Source: Archangium lipolyticum (lineage in GTDB: Bacteria > Myxococcota > Myxococcia > Myxococcales > Myxococcaceae). From it: a DNA stretch of 64,000 bases. The notes beneath the pieces were generated by a model that searched no databases, was not told the origin of the DNA, and saw only the letters and a list, made by a program, of their open reading frames with translations. The first letter of the stretch is position 1. Each line of letters begins with the position of its first letter. The DNA lies in contig NZ_JANKBZ010000033.1 of the NCBI RefSeq assembly GCF_024623785.1, positions 62,001-126,000 of the forward strand. The letters run 5' to 3'. A program made the translations under genes and the position numbers. Shown piece by piece: positions 51,582 to 63,104 of this stretch.

Positions 51582-53186
51582 ATGAATGAAGGTCAGCTGG
51601 ATGACGTGACCACACTCAGCCGGCCGAAACGGAGCGTCGGCGCTCAATCCGTTCGCCTCGTTCCAGCCCTGACCATCGTCTCGCATCCCGACATGTGGCG
51701 GGTGGGAGAGCAGCTCCTGCTGCGCGAGGTGCTCGCCGGTGGAGAGGTGTCCCTGTCCCGGATGGCGCCGGAGTTCGTGCGGCCCGGTGGCGCCCCGGGA
51801 GCACCCCTCGCCGATCGCGGCCTGAGCAGGAAGCCGCTGCGCTTCATGTCCGCCGGAGAGGGGCGGCTGCGGCTGCTCGTCGAGGAGGGGGGCACCCAGG
51901 TGGTGGCGGGCGAGCCGATCCGGGGAGGCCGGGAGTTCGGACCCGAGGAGCTGACCGCGGGCGTTCCGCTCGAGCTCGCCGAGCGCGTGGTGCTCCTCCT
52001 GCACCTGATGGAGCCCGAGACGGACGAGCCCTCCCCGGACGCGCTGGGCATGGTGGGTGAGAGCGCGAGCACCCGGCGCGTGCGCGCGCACATCGAGCAG
52101 ATCGCCGACCTGGAGGTCCCGGTGCTCATCCGGGGCGAGACGGGAACGGGCAAGGAGCTGGTGGCTCGCGCCATCCACGAGCGGAGCAAGCGCCGGGGCG
52201 AGAAGTTCATCAGCGTGAACCTGGGCGCCATCCCCAAGGAGCTGGCCGCCGCGGAGCTCTTCGGCGCGCACAAGGGTGCCTATACGGGCGCCACGCGGGA
52301 CCGCGAGGGCTTCTTCCGCGCCGCCCAGGGGGGCACCCTGTTCCTCGACGAGGTGGGTGAAGCGCCCCCCGAAGTCCAGGTGATGCTGCTGCGCGTGCTG
52401 GAGACGGGCGAGATGTACCCGGTGGGCGGGCACACGCCCCTGACCACGGACGTGCGCCTCGTCGCCGCGACGGATGCCAACCTGGAGGCGCGCATCCAGG
52501 AGGGACGCTTCAAGGCCCCGCTGCTGCACCGGCTGACCGGCTATGACATCCGCGTGCCCCCGCTGCGCGAGCGCCGCGAGGACATCGGTCTGCTCTTCCT
52601 CCACTTCGCCCGCGAGGAGCTCGAGGCCATCGGCGAGTCCTGGCGCCTGTCCCACACCGATTCCTCCGCCGAGCCGTGGCTGCCGGCCTCGCTGGCGGCC
52701 CGCCTCGTCCGCTACTCCTGGCCCGGCAACATCCGCCAGCTGCGCAACGTGGTCCGGCAGCTGGTCATCGCCAGCCGGGGCCTGCCCCACCTGCGGGTCG
52801 ATCCCCGGATCGAGCGCGAGCTGGGCTCCGCCCTGCCCTTCCCCGCCGGACGCGCCCTCACCGCCCCGGAGACGCCGACACCCAGGACCCCCCCCGTCCC
52901 CCGCCGCAAACCCTCGGACATCACCGAGCAGGAGCTCATCGCCGCACTGCGGGAGAACTCCTGGGACCTCAAACCCACGGCGGATCAGCTCGGCATCTCC
53001 CGGACCTCCATCTATGACCTGATCGAGCGCAGCAAGAGCATCCGGACCGCGGGAGACCTGAGCACGGAGGAGATCACCCGTTGCCACCACGAGTGTCAGG
53101 GCAACCTGGACGCCATGGTGGAGCGCCTGGAGGTCTCCAAGCAGGCCCTGCGCCGCCGCATCAAGGAGCTGGGGCTCGAGCCCTGA
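51582..53186 (+). CDS. FHA/sigma-54 enhancer-binding transcriptional activator
   Basis: 534 residues. The N-terminal ~140 residues resemble a degenerate FHA domain (beta-rich, no canonical GR..S..N run seen). AAA+ domain ~150-385: GETGTGKE (Walker A), GAYTGA loop (GAFTGA with Phe to Tyr), TLFLDEVGEAPPE (Walker B), and NIRQLRNVVRQ. The C-terminus has two tandem Fis-like helix-turn-helices: PTADQLGISRTSIYDLIERS (~465-485) and LDAMVERLEVSKQALRRRI (~508-527). It activates sigma-54 promoters; such regulators govern development and motility in myxobacteria. A palindromic site and a sigma-54-like promoter lie immediately downstream. Divergent from ligD. Confidence 0.92.
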   Translation: MNEGQLDDVTTLSRPKRSVGAQSVRLVPALTIVSHPDMWRVGEQLLLREVLAGGEVSLSRMAPEFVRPGGAPGAPLADRGLSRKPLRFMSAGEGRLRLLVEEGGTQVVAGEPIRGGREFGPEELTAGVPLELAERVVLLLHLMEPETDEPSPDALGMVGESASTRRVRAHIEQIADLEVPVLIRGETGTGKELVARAIHERSKRRGEKFISVNLGAIPKELAAAELFGAHKGAYTGATRDREGFFRAAQGGTLFLDEVGEAPPEVQVMLLRVLETGEMYPVGGHTPLTTDVRLVAATDANLEARIQEGRFKAPLLHRLTGYDIRVPPLRERREDIGLLFLHFAREELEAIGESWRLSHTDSSAEPWLPASLAARLVRYSWPGNIRQLRNVVRQLVIASRGLPHLRVDPRIERELGSALPFPAGRALTAPETPTPRTPPVPRRKPSDITEQELIAALRENSWDLKPTADQLGISRTSIYDLIERSKSIRTAGDLSTEEITRCHHECQGNLDAMVERLEVSKQALRRRIKELGLEP

Positions 53187-53203
53187 AGAAGCGCCCTGGA
53201 CAC

Positions 53204-53231
53204 GGCTCGACACCTCTCGACATGTCGAGCC
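53204..53231. promoter_or_regulatory. Palindromic site, possible activator-binding or terminator element
   Basis: Contains the perfect 14-bp palindrome CTCGACATGTCGAG (53216-53229) with a third half-site GGCTCGACA just before it. The outer copies can also pair as a 9-bp stem (53204-53212 with 53223-53231). It sits ~70 bp upstream of a sigma-54-like promoter, suitable for an upstream activator site, and 17 bp after the activator gene, so it could instead be its terminator. No U-run. Confidence 0.5.
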
Positions 53232-53298
53232 CCACTCCAAGGGTCGGATTTCCCGGTAATTTCCCGTGGGTAGAGCGGGAGCACGTGCCCCACCGGGA

Positions 53299-53314
53299 CG
53301 GCATGTGCCTTGCT
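53299..53314 (+). promoter_or_regulatory. Candidate sigma-54 (-24/-12) promoter
   Basis: CGGCATG-TGCC-TTGCT. GG (53300-53301) and GC (53312-53313) have the required 10-nt gap, and the -12 half TTGCT matches the consensus fully. The -24 half differs from TGGCACG at two positions. It predicts a start of transcription near 53325, ~60 nt before the 63-residue gene. Confidence 0.5.
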
Positions 53315-53386
53315 CTGGTCCGCGACTGCCCGAGATGAGGTAGATTCCCGGGCGTTGGCGATATTCACGAAGAAGGAGGGGATGCC

Positions 53387-53578
53387 ATGCAGCGCGAGAA
53401 GACCTCTGTCATTGATGACCATACGAACGAGTCCATGCCGGGAGTGGCGCTGCGGGTGACGGCGAACGCGAAGCGCCAGAACCCGAGCGCTCCGAACACC
53501 ACCTACAGCCTGGGCCGGGTGGGCACGAGCGTGGATGAGGGCGGCAGCCACACGGATCCGCCCGACGTGGAAGGCTGA
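53387..53578 (+). CDS. 63-residue peptide of unknown function
   Basis: Strong Shine-Dalgarno AAGGAGGGG ~6 nt before the ATG and strong third-position GC show this is translated. The product is polar and hydrophilic: N-terminal QREKTSVIDDHTNESMPG, a basic centre (TANAKRQNPSAPNTTYSLG), and an acidic, Gly-rich end (VDEGGSHTDPPDVEG). No signal peptide, Cys or membrane helix. I do not recognise a family. It sits behind a sigma-54-like promoter next to a sigma-54 activator and is convergent with a receptor kinase. A signalling peptide, small regulator or modified-peptide precursor are all possible; none is proven. Confidence 0.7.
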   Translation: MQREKTSVIDDHTNESMPGVALRVTANAKRQNPSAPNTTYSLGRVGTSVDEGGSHTDPPDVEG

Positions 53579-53586
53579 GGGAAGCC

Positions 53587-53615
53587 GCTCCTCGCCGCAT
53601 CTCGCGGCCGGTTGA

Positions 53616-53637
<22 letters not shown>
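53587..53637. terminator. Long bidirectional hairpin between peptide and kinase genes
   Basis: Arms 53587-53607 and 53619-53637 form a 10-bp plus 7-bp stem (GCTCCTCGCC with GGCGAGGAGC, CTCGCGG with CCGCGAG), interrupted by a 4x2 internal loop. The stop codon of the kinase gene lies in the terminal loop. Serves both convergent genes. Confidence 0.75.
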
Positions 53638-57281
<3,644 letters not shown>

Positions 57282-57386
57282 GGGAAGTCCCCCTGGCGGA
57301 GAGGAGCGCCATGCTACACCCGGGCGGGCCCATCCAACCGCTCCCGTTGGCTGAGAAACGGGGAGGCGGACGAGCCCGACGTTTCG

Positions 57387-57420
57387 ACGGGTTGAATGTC
57401 GACTCCGACATGTCAACCGT
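57387..57420. promoter_or_regulatory. Inverted repeat in divergent kinase promoter region
   Basis: Arms ACGGgTTGAATGTCG (57387-57401) and CGACATgTCAACCGT (57406-57420) pair over 14 bases with one bulge on each side and a 4-base centre (ACTC). Nearly equidistant (~100-150 bp) from the two divergent kinase genes. The core CGACATGTC also occurs in the palindrome at 53216-53229. Confidence 0.5.
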
Positions 57421-57572
57421 CATGTCCCGACACACACCGCCGCCCCGGCGCTCCGTCCTTCACGCCAATGAAGCGTGCAGCCGGAGCCCTGGCTGCCTAC
57501 GGCGTTGTTTCACGGCACCCCGGCTCCTACTTTCCCTTCGGCAACCCGCCACCAGGACGAGGAACCAGGAAC

Positions 57573-60500
57573 ATGCGGGAGCACATCGAACCCCAGCACG
57601 AGGAAGCACAGCAGCAGGGGTCCTCGGACTTCCTGGAGGGCCTGGACTCCGAGCTGGACTTCGGTGACTCCTTCATGGAGCAGGTGGCGCACGCCGTCCC
57701 CCAGGTGATGCGCAAGCCGAGACCCGGTGAGCGGATGGGCGGCCGGGACGGCCACAGGTTCGAGATCATCGAGGAGCTGGGAGGCGGGGCCATGGGGCTG
57801 GTGTTCCGCGCGAGGGACGCGGAGCTGCAGCGTGTGGTGGCGCTCAAGTTCCTGCTGCCACGTGAGGAGGGGGCGGGCGAGAACCGCATGGTGGCGCTGC
57901 TCAAGCAGGAGGCCCGGGCGGTGGCCCAGCTCGACCACGAGAACATCGTCCGCATCTTCGACGTGTCCGAATGGGAGGGAGGCACGTGGGAGCGGCCGGT
58001 CCCCTTCCTGGTCATGGAGTGCCTGGAGGGAGAACCGCTCTCCAGTCTGCTCCAGCGGGGACCGCCCGGGCTCAAGCGCACGGTGGAGATCCTCGAGAGC
58101 GTGGCCGCGGGACTGGCGCACGCGCACCAGCGGCACATCATCCACCGCGACCTCAAGCCCAGCAACGTGTTCATCACGCACCGGGGGACGGTGAAGCTGT
58201 TGGACTTCGGACTGGCGTACCTCATGTCCTCCCGCTCGCCGGACGTACCCAATCTGCCGACCGCGGGAACGCCCCCCTACATGGCGCCGGAGCAGTGGCG
58301 GGGCGCGCTGCTGGATGAGCGGACGGACGTCTGGGCGGCCGGCATCCTGATGTACGAGCTGCTCACGCGGGAGCTGCCCTATCCGAGCGCCTCGCTCGAG
58401 GAGCTGCGCGAGCACGTGACGTCGGCGCAGCCGGTCCCCTCCCTGCGCCTGCACCACCCGGAGCTGCCCGAGGAGGTGGAGCGGCTCGTGGCCTCGGCGC
58501 TGGCCAAGGAGCCCGCCCGGCGCCTCGCCTCCGCCATGGAGCTGCGCGAGGAGCTGCGTGAGCTCGCGGAGCGGCTCGGGCTGCGGCAGGAGGCGCCGAG
58601 GGCGGTGGAGCTCCAGCGGCGCACGGTGACGCTGGTGTCCTGCCGCCTGACGGGGTTGGAAGGCCCCCTGGAGCAGCTCGACCCCGAGGACTTCAGTGAG
58701 ATGGAGGCCACCTTCCACCAGAGCTGCACGGAGCTCATCCAACGGCACGGCGGCTCCATCGCCCTGTCCATGGGAGACGAGGTGCTGGCATGCTTCGGCT
58801 ACCCCGTGGCGCACGAGGAGGACTCGGAGCACGCGGTGCACGCGGCGATGGAGCTGGTCCGGCACTTCGCGGAGGGCCGTGAGCCACTCCCCTCCCCTGA
58901 AACCCGGCTGGCCGTGAAGGTCGGCATCCACACGGACGTGGTGGCCCTGGACGAGCGTGCCGGGGGACACCGGGGACAGGCGCTCGCCATCCAGGGCGAG
59001 GCGCCGCGCATCGCCAGCTGGCTGTCGCGACGGGCCGAGCCCGGCGCGGTGGTCCTCAGCGGCACCACCTGCAGGCTGGTGCGCGGGCTCTGCGAGCTCG
59101 AGACACTCGGCTCGCACTCCTTCGATGGGCTGGCGGGAACGCTGAACGTGGACATCTGCCGCCTGCTGCGCGAGCGGAAGGCGGTGTCCCGGTTCGAGCG
59201 GGTGCGCGTCTCGGGCGCGCTCACACCGCTGGTGGGACGCGAGCGCGAGCTGGGACAGCTCCTCGACCACTGGGAACGGGCGCTCCAGGGCCACGGCGGC
59301 TCCGTCCTGCTCGTCGGCGAGGCGGGCATCGGCAAGTCCCGCCTCGTCCAGGAGGTGCGCGAGCGGGTGGAGACGGAGTCGAGCCTCTGCCTGCGCTGCC
59401 AGTGCTGGTCGCAGTCCAGCACCAGCGCCTTCCACCCCGTCATCGAGTTGCTCCAGCACCTCTTCCAGGAAGACGGCTCCACGAAGAACCTCCAGGAGGA
59501 GCTGCGAGGGCTGGCGCAGCGCTCGGGCGTGTCGCCGGAGCACATGCGGGTGATGGCCTCCTTCCTCTCGCTGCCGATGCAAGGCGGGGAGTCGGCCACG
59601 CCCCAACTCTCACCGGAACGGCGCAAGGGGCTGGTGCTCGAATCACTGGTCGCCCTGTTGCTGCGGGCCGCGCACGAGCGCCCGGTGCTCGTGGTGGTGG
59701 AGGATCTGCACTGGGCGGACCCGTCCACGCTGCAACTGCTCGGCGCCGTGATGGAGCGCATCGGGAAGGCGCGCGTCCTGGTGCTGCTCAGCGCCCGCCC
59801 CGAGTTCCAGCCGCCCTGGCCCCCGCCCGGGTTCCAACGGCTCGTGCTGGAGCGATTGCCGGCGGATTGCACGGCGACGCTGGTGCGCGAGGCCGCGCAC
59901 GGCACACGGTTGACGGAGGAGGCGGTGCATCAGCTGGTGGCGAAGACGGATGGCATCCCGCTCTTCGTCGAGGAGATGACGCGCATGGTGTTGGAGCGGG
60001 CGCAGGGCTCGGGAGAGATGCCCTCCTCCATCCCGATGAGCCTGCACGAGCTGCTGCTGGCGCGGCTGGACATGCTGCCCTCGCGGCAGAAGGCCCTGGC
60101 CCAGCTGTGCGCGGTGGCCGGACGCGACTTCACCTTCCCCCTGCTGGCGGCCCTCACCCGGCACGAGGAGGGCGGGCTGCGCAGGGACCTGGAGGGACTG
60201 GTGAGCGCGGGGCTGCTGCGGCGGCAGGAGGAGGACTCCGTCCCGGGCTACCAGTTCCGCCACGCGCTCATCCAGGAAGCGGCCTACCAATCCCTGCTGC
60301 GCAAGACGCGGCGGCACCACCACCAGCGGATCGCCCAGGCGCTGGTGGAGTGCTTCCCCGAGCAGGTGGAGACCCAGCCGGAGTTGCTGGCGCACCACTA
60401 CACGGAGGCGGGGCAGTACGCGCTGGCCATCCAGTACTGGGCGCGGGCCGGGAAGCGCGCCAGCCAGCGCTCGGCCAACCTGGAGGCCATCAGCCACCTG

Positions 60501-61625
60501 AAGCAGGCCCTGCGGCTTCTGCACCACCTGCCGGAGACGGGACAGCGCAAGGAGCAGGAGTTGCAATTGCAGATGGCGCTGGGGGTCCCGCTGTTCCAGG
60601 TCCAGGGCTTCCACTCGCCCGAGCCGGAACGGACGTTCGAACGGGTCCGGCAGCTCATCCGCGAAGTGGGCGATGCGCTGCCACGGCTGGAGCTGTCCTA
60701 CTGGGGGCTCTTCGTCTATTACACCGCACGCGCGGAGCTCCACCTGGCGCATGAGCTGGCGGAGCAGTTGGTGGACATGGGCCATCGCCACCACGATCGG
60801 GAGCTGCTCGCCCTGGGCTATCGCATGATGGCGGTGGACTTCTTCACCTGGGGACGGATGAAGGAGTCCCTCGAGTGCGTGGAGCGCGCGGTGGCGTACT
60901 CGGACTTCACGCTCGAGGAGCACCGGGCCGTCACCCTGAAACACCTGGCCAACCCACGTGTGATGGCGCTGGCCTATGGCTCCGTCATCCTCTCGACCCT
61001 GGACCAGCAAGAGGAGGCCCGGCGCTACATGATGGAAGCGCTGGAGCTGAGCGCGAAGCTCGGCCATCCCAACACCACCGCCTTCGCGCTGAACTACACC
61101 GCCCTGGGCTGCCAGCTGCGAAGGGACGCACCGAGCGTCCTGCGATTGACCGATGAGTGCATCGCGATCAGCCGGGAGCACCTGTTCCGGGTGTGGCTGG
61201 GCATGTCGACACTCTTCCGGTGCTGGGCGTTGTCCGAGCTCGGGCAGCCGCGGGAGGCCCTGGCGCTCATGCGCAAGGGGTTCGAGCAGTGGAAGCTCTC
61301 GGGCTTCGGCAGCGGCATGCCACACAACCTCGCGATGCTGACGGAGATCCACCTGAAGCTGGGGCAGGCGCAGGAGGCGTGGGCCACCATCAACGAGGCC
61401 CTGGCATACCGGGACAGGACGGGCGAGCGTTCCTACGAGCCGCAGCTGTACCGGCTGCGCGGTGAAGTCCTCCGCATGCTCGGCCAGGAGGAAGCGGCCC
61501 ATGAGGACTTCCTCCGAGGCCTCCGCATCGCCCGGGAGCAGGGCACGCGCACCTATGAGCGCCACGTGCTGGAGAGCCTGTCCCGCCAGGCTGCGCACGC
61601 CGGAGAGCCCGCGCATCCAGCATAG
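57573..61625 (+). CDS. Ser/Thr kinase / degenerate cyclase / AAA ATPase / TPR protein
   Basis: 1350 residues from the ATG at 57573 (weak AGGA site); an in-frame ATG at 57468 is possible. Kinase ~62-330: GGGAMGLVFRARD, VALKFLLP, HRDLKPSN (~191), DFGLAY (~211). Class III cyclase-like domain ~348-530: SMGDEVLACFG keeps the second metal Asp, but the first is replaced (SCRLTG) and the transition-state Asn/Arg site reads GEAPRIASWL, so it is probably inactive. ATPase ~550-830: VGEAGIGKSRLVQE, VVVEDLHWADPST. TPR-like helices to the end. This resembles PknK and TOMM-type kinase/cyclase fusions. The output is unknown and may be signalling by complex assembly. Confidence 0.9.
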   Translation: MREHIEPQHEEAQQQGSSDFLEGLDSELDFGDSFMEQVAHAVPQVMRKPRPGERMGGRDGHRFEIIEELGGGAMGLVFRARDAELQRVVALKFLLPREEGAGENRMVALLKQEARAVAQLDHENIVRIFDVSEWEGGTWERPVPFLVMECLEGEPLSSLLQRGPPGLKRTVEILESVAAGLAHAHQRHIIHRDLKPSNVFITHRGTVKLLDFGLAYLMSSRSPDVPNLPTAGTPPYMAPEQWRGALLDERTDVWAAGILMYELLTRELPYPSASLEELREHVTSAQPVPSLRLHHPELPEEVERLVASALAKEPARRLASAMELREELRELAERLGLRQEAPRAVELQRRTVTLVSCRLTGLEGPLEQLDPEDFSEMEATFHQSCTELIQRHGGSIALSMGDEVLACFGYPVAHEEDSEHAVHAAMELVRHFAEGREPLPSPETRLAVKVGIHTDVVALDERAGGHRGQALAIQGEAPRIASWLSRRAEPGAVVLSGTTCRLVRGLCELETLGSHSFDGLAGTLNVDICRLLRERKAVSRFERVRVSGALTPLVGRERELGQLLDHWERALQGHGGSVLLVGEAGIGKSRLVQEVRERVETESSLCLRCQCWSQSSTSAFHPVIELLQHLFQEDGSTKNLQEELRGLAQRSGVSPEHMRVMASFLSLPMQGGESATPQLSPERRKGLVLESLVALLLRAAHERPVLVVVEDLHWADPSTLQLLGAVMERIGKARVLVLLSARPEFQPPWPPPGFQRLVLERLPADCTATLVREAAHGTRLTEEAVHQLVAKTDGIPLFVEEMTRMVLERAQGSGEMPSSIPMSLHELLLARLDMLPSRQKALAQLCAVAGRDFTFPLLAALTRHEEGGLRRDLEGLVSAGLLRRQEEDSVPGYQFRHALIQEAAYQSLLRKTRRHHHQRIAQALVECFPEQVETQPELLAHHYTEAGQYALAIQYWARAGKRASQRSANLEAISHLKQALRLLHHLPETGQRKEQELQLQMALGVPLFQVQGFHSPEPERTFERVRQLIREVGDALPRLELSYWGLFVYYTARAELHLAHELAEQLVDMGHRHHDRELLALGYRMMAVDFFTWGRMKESLECVERAVAYSDFTLEEHRAVTLKHLANPRVMALAYGSVILSTLDQQEEARRYMMEALELSAKLGHPNTTAFALNYTALGCQLRRDAPSVLRLTDECIAISREHLFRVWLGMSTLFRCWALSELGQPREALALMRKGFEQWKLSGFGSGMPHNLAMLTEIHLKLGQAQEAWATINEALAYRDRTGERSYEPQLYRLRGEVLRMLGQEEAAHEDFLRGLRIAREQGTRTYERHVLESLSRQAAHAGEPAHPA

Positions 61626-61802
61626 CCACCCACGACCTGACAGGACACCTGCTCTCCGGGACGGGGCAGGCGTCGGCCTCGCCCGGCGTGTATGCACCAG
61701 ACGACGGAGCCATGGCGCACACGTGCGGGTGGTTGCCATGAGCAACCCTGCGCACCCTGTAAAACCGACGGAGCCCGTCAGGCCCGTCGGGGGGTAGGGC
61801 GC

Positions 61803-63104
61803 GTGGGATTCTTGCAGGAGTTCGAGGCCATCGACGTGGGGAACCCGCGGGAGCGGGCCCATCTGTTGTCGACGTGGATGGAGCGCAAGCCGCTCGATCT
61901 TTTTGGAGAGTTGCGGGACACGCGGCCGATCTTCACGCCGATGCCGGGACAGGTGTTCGTCACCCGGTACGCGGACGTGAAGGAAGTGCTGGAGCGGGAG
62001 GACGTCTTCTCGGTGCGGCTCTACCGGAAGCGGATGGATCCCCTGGTGAAGGGATTCGTCCTCGGGCAGGACGACGCGGAGCAAGCGCCACGCGAGCACG
62101 ACATCTCCATCCTGCGGCTGGCGGTGAACCGCGAGGACATCCCCGGGACGAGGAGCTTCACCGCGCGATGTGTCGAGGAGGCGCTGCGGACCGCGCGCCC
62201 CCGGGGCCGGCTCGACGTGGTCCGGGAACTGGCCCGCCCCGTTCCCACGCGGTGGGCCATCCAGTACTTCGGGCTCTCCGGGCTGGACGAGACGACGCTG
62301 ATGCGCCAGGCGCGGGCGCTGTTCCTGGACATCTTCGTCAATACCTCCCAGGACCCGAGGCTCCATCAGGAGGGGCTGGCCGCCAGTGCGGAGCTGTCGG
62401 CCTGGCTCGATGCGAGAATCGCCCGGCGGCGCCGCTGGCGGTGGTTGCGCAGGTTCTCCCGGCAGGAGAGCGTGCTCGACCGGCTGCTGGAGATGCAGCG
62501 CGTCCGCGCCACGCACCTCGACGACGTGGCGATCCGGAACGCGATGATGGGCTCCATCACGGGGACGCTCGACAACGTCTCCACGTGCACCGCGAACATC
62601 CTCGACGTGCTGTTGGACAGGCCCGAGCTGCTGCAGGCGGCGCGCATGGCGGCCCTGAGCGGCGATGACACGGCGCTGCGCCCTTATCTGATGGAGGCGA
62701 TGCGGTTCAAACCTCCGGTGCCCGCGCTGCCGCGGTATTGCGAGCGGACGTACGCGCTCGCCCAGGGCTCGCCGCGCGAGACGGTCATTCCGAAGGGCTC
62801 GGTGGTGGTGCTCATGCTCTCCTCGGCGATGTTCGACCCCGAGGAGGTGGAGTCCCCGATGGAGTTCCGCACGACGCGCCCCACGAGCAGCTACCTGCAC
62901 TTCGGAGCGGGGCCGCACACCTGCCTCGGCCGCTACCTCGGCATGGTGCTCATCCAGGAGCTGTGCAAGGGATTGCTGTGCCTCCAGAACCTGCGCCGCG
63001 CCGAGGGTCCCGCGGGCCAGGTGACGCGCACGCGGGAGGGCTCCCCGGAGTCACTGGAGCTCCAGTTCGACAGCGGCACACCGGCCGGAGTCACCGTCCA
63101 CTGA
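61803..63104 (+). CDS. Cytochrome P450
   Basis: 433 residues from a GTG at 61803, with a G6 run 8 nt upstream that could act as a ribosome-binding site. Haem-binding loop FGAGPHTCLGRYLG (Cys 374), K-helix EAMR (Glu 298, Arg 301), and I-helix region GSITGTLDNVSTC, which lacks the common acid-Thr pair. Soluble bacterial class of mono-oxygenase that needs ferredoxin partners, not seen here. An N-terminal 19-codon frame from an ATG at 61738 would join it if the G6 run had one more base, so the true start may lie there. Substrate unknown. Overlaps the convergent kinase gene by 14 bp. Confidence 0.88.
   Translation: MGFLQEFEAIDVGNPRERAHLLSTWMERKPLDLFGELRDTRPIFTPMPGQVFVTRYADVKEVLEREDVFSVRLYRKRMDPLVKGFVLGQDDAEQAPREHDISILRLAVNREDIPGTRSFTARCVEEALRTARPRGRLDVVRELARPVPTRWAIQYFGLSGLDETTLMRQARALFLDIFVNTSQDPRLHQEGLAASAELSAWLDARIARRRRWRWLRRFSRQESVLDRLLEMQRVRATHLDDVAIRNAMMGSITGTLDNVSTCTANILDVLLDRPELLQAARMAALSGDDTALRPYLMEAMRFKPPVPALPRYCERTYALAQGSPRETVIPKGSVVVLMLSSAMFDPEEVESPMEFRTTRPTSSYLHFGAGPHTCLGRYLGMVLIQELCKGLLCLQNLRRAEGPAGQVTRTREGSPESLELQFDSGTPAGVTVH

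Noticed and set aside
59643-62918. 1091-codon minus-strand frame across the kinase/AAA and P450 genes
   Set aside because: Crosses two well-supported plus genes and their gap; composition is typical of an antisense shadow.
57573-63104. A TOMM biosynthetic cluster
   Set aside because: Only the regulatory fusion type and a P450 fit; no YcaO cyclodehydratase, dehydrogenase or classical precursor is in the window.
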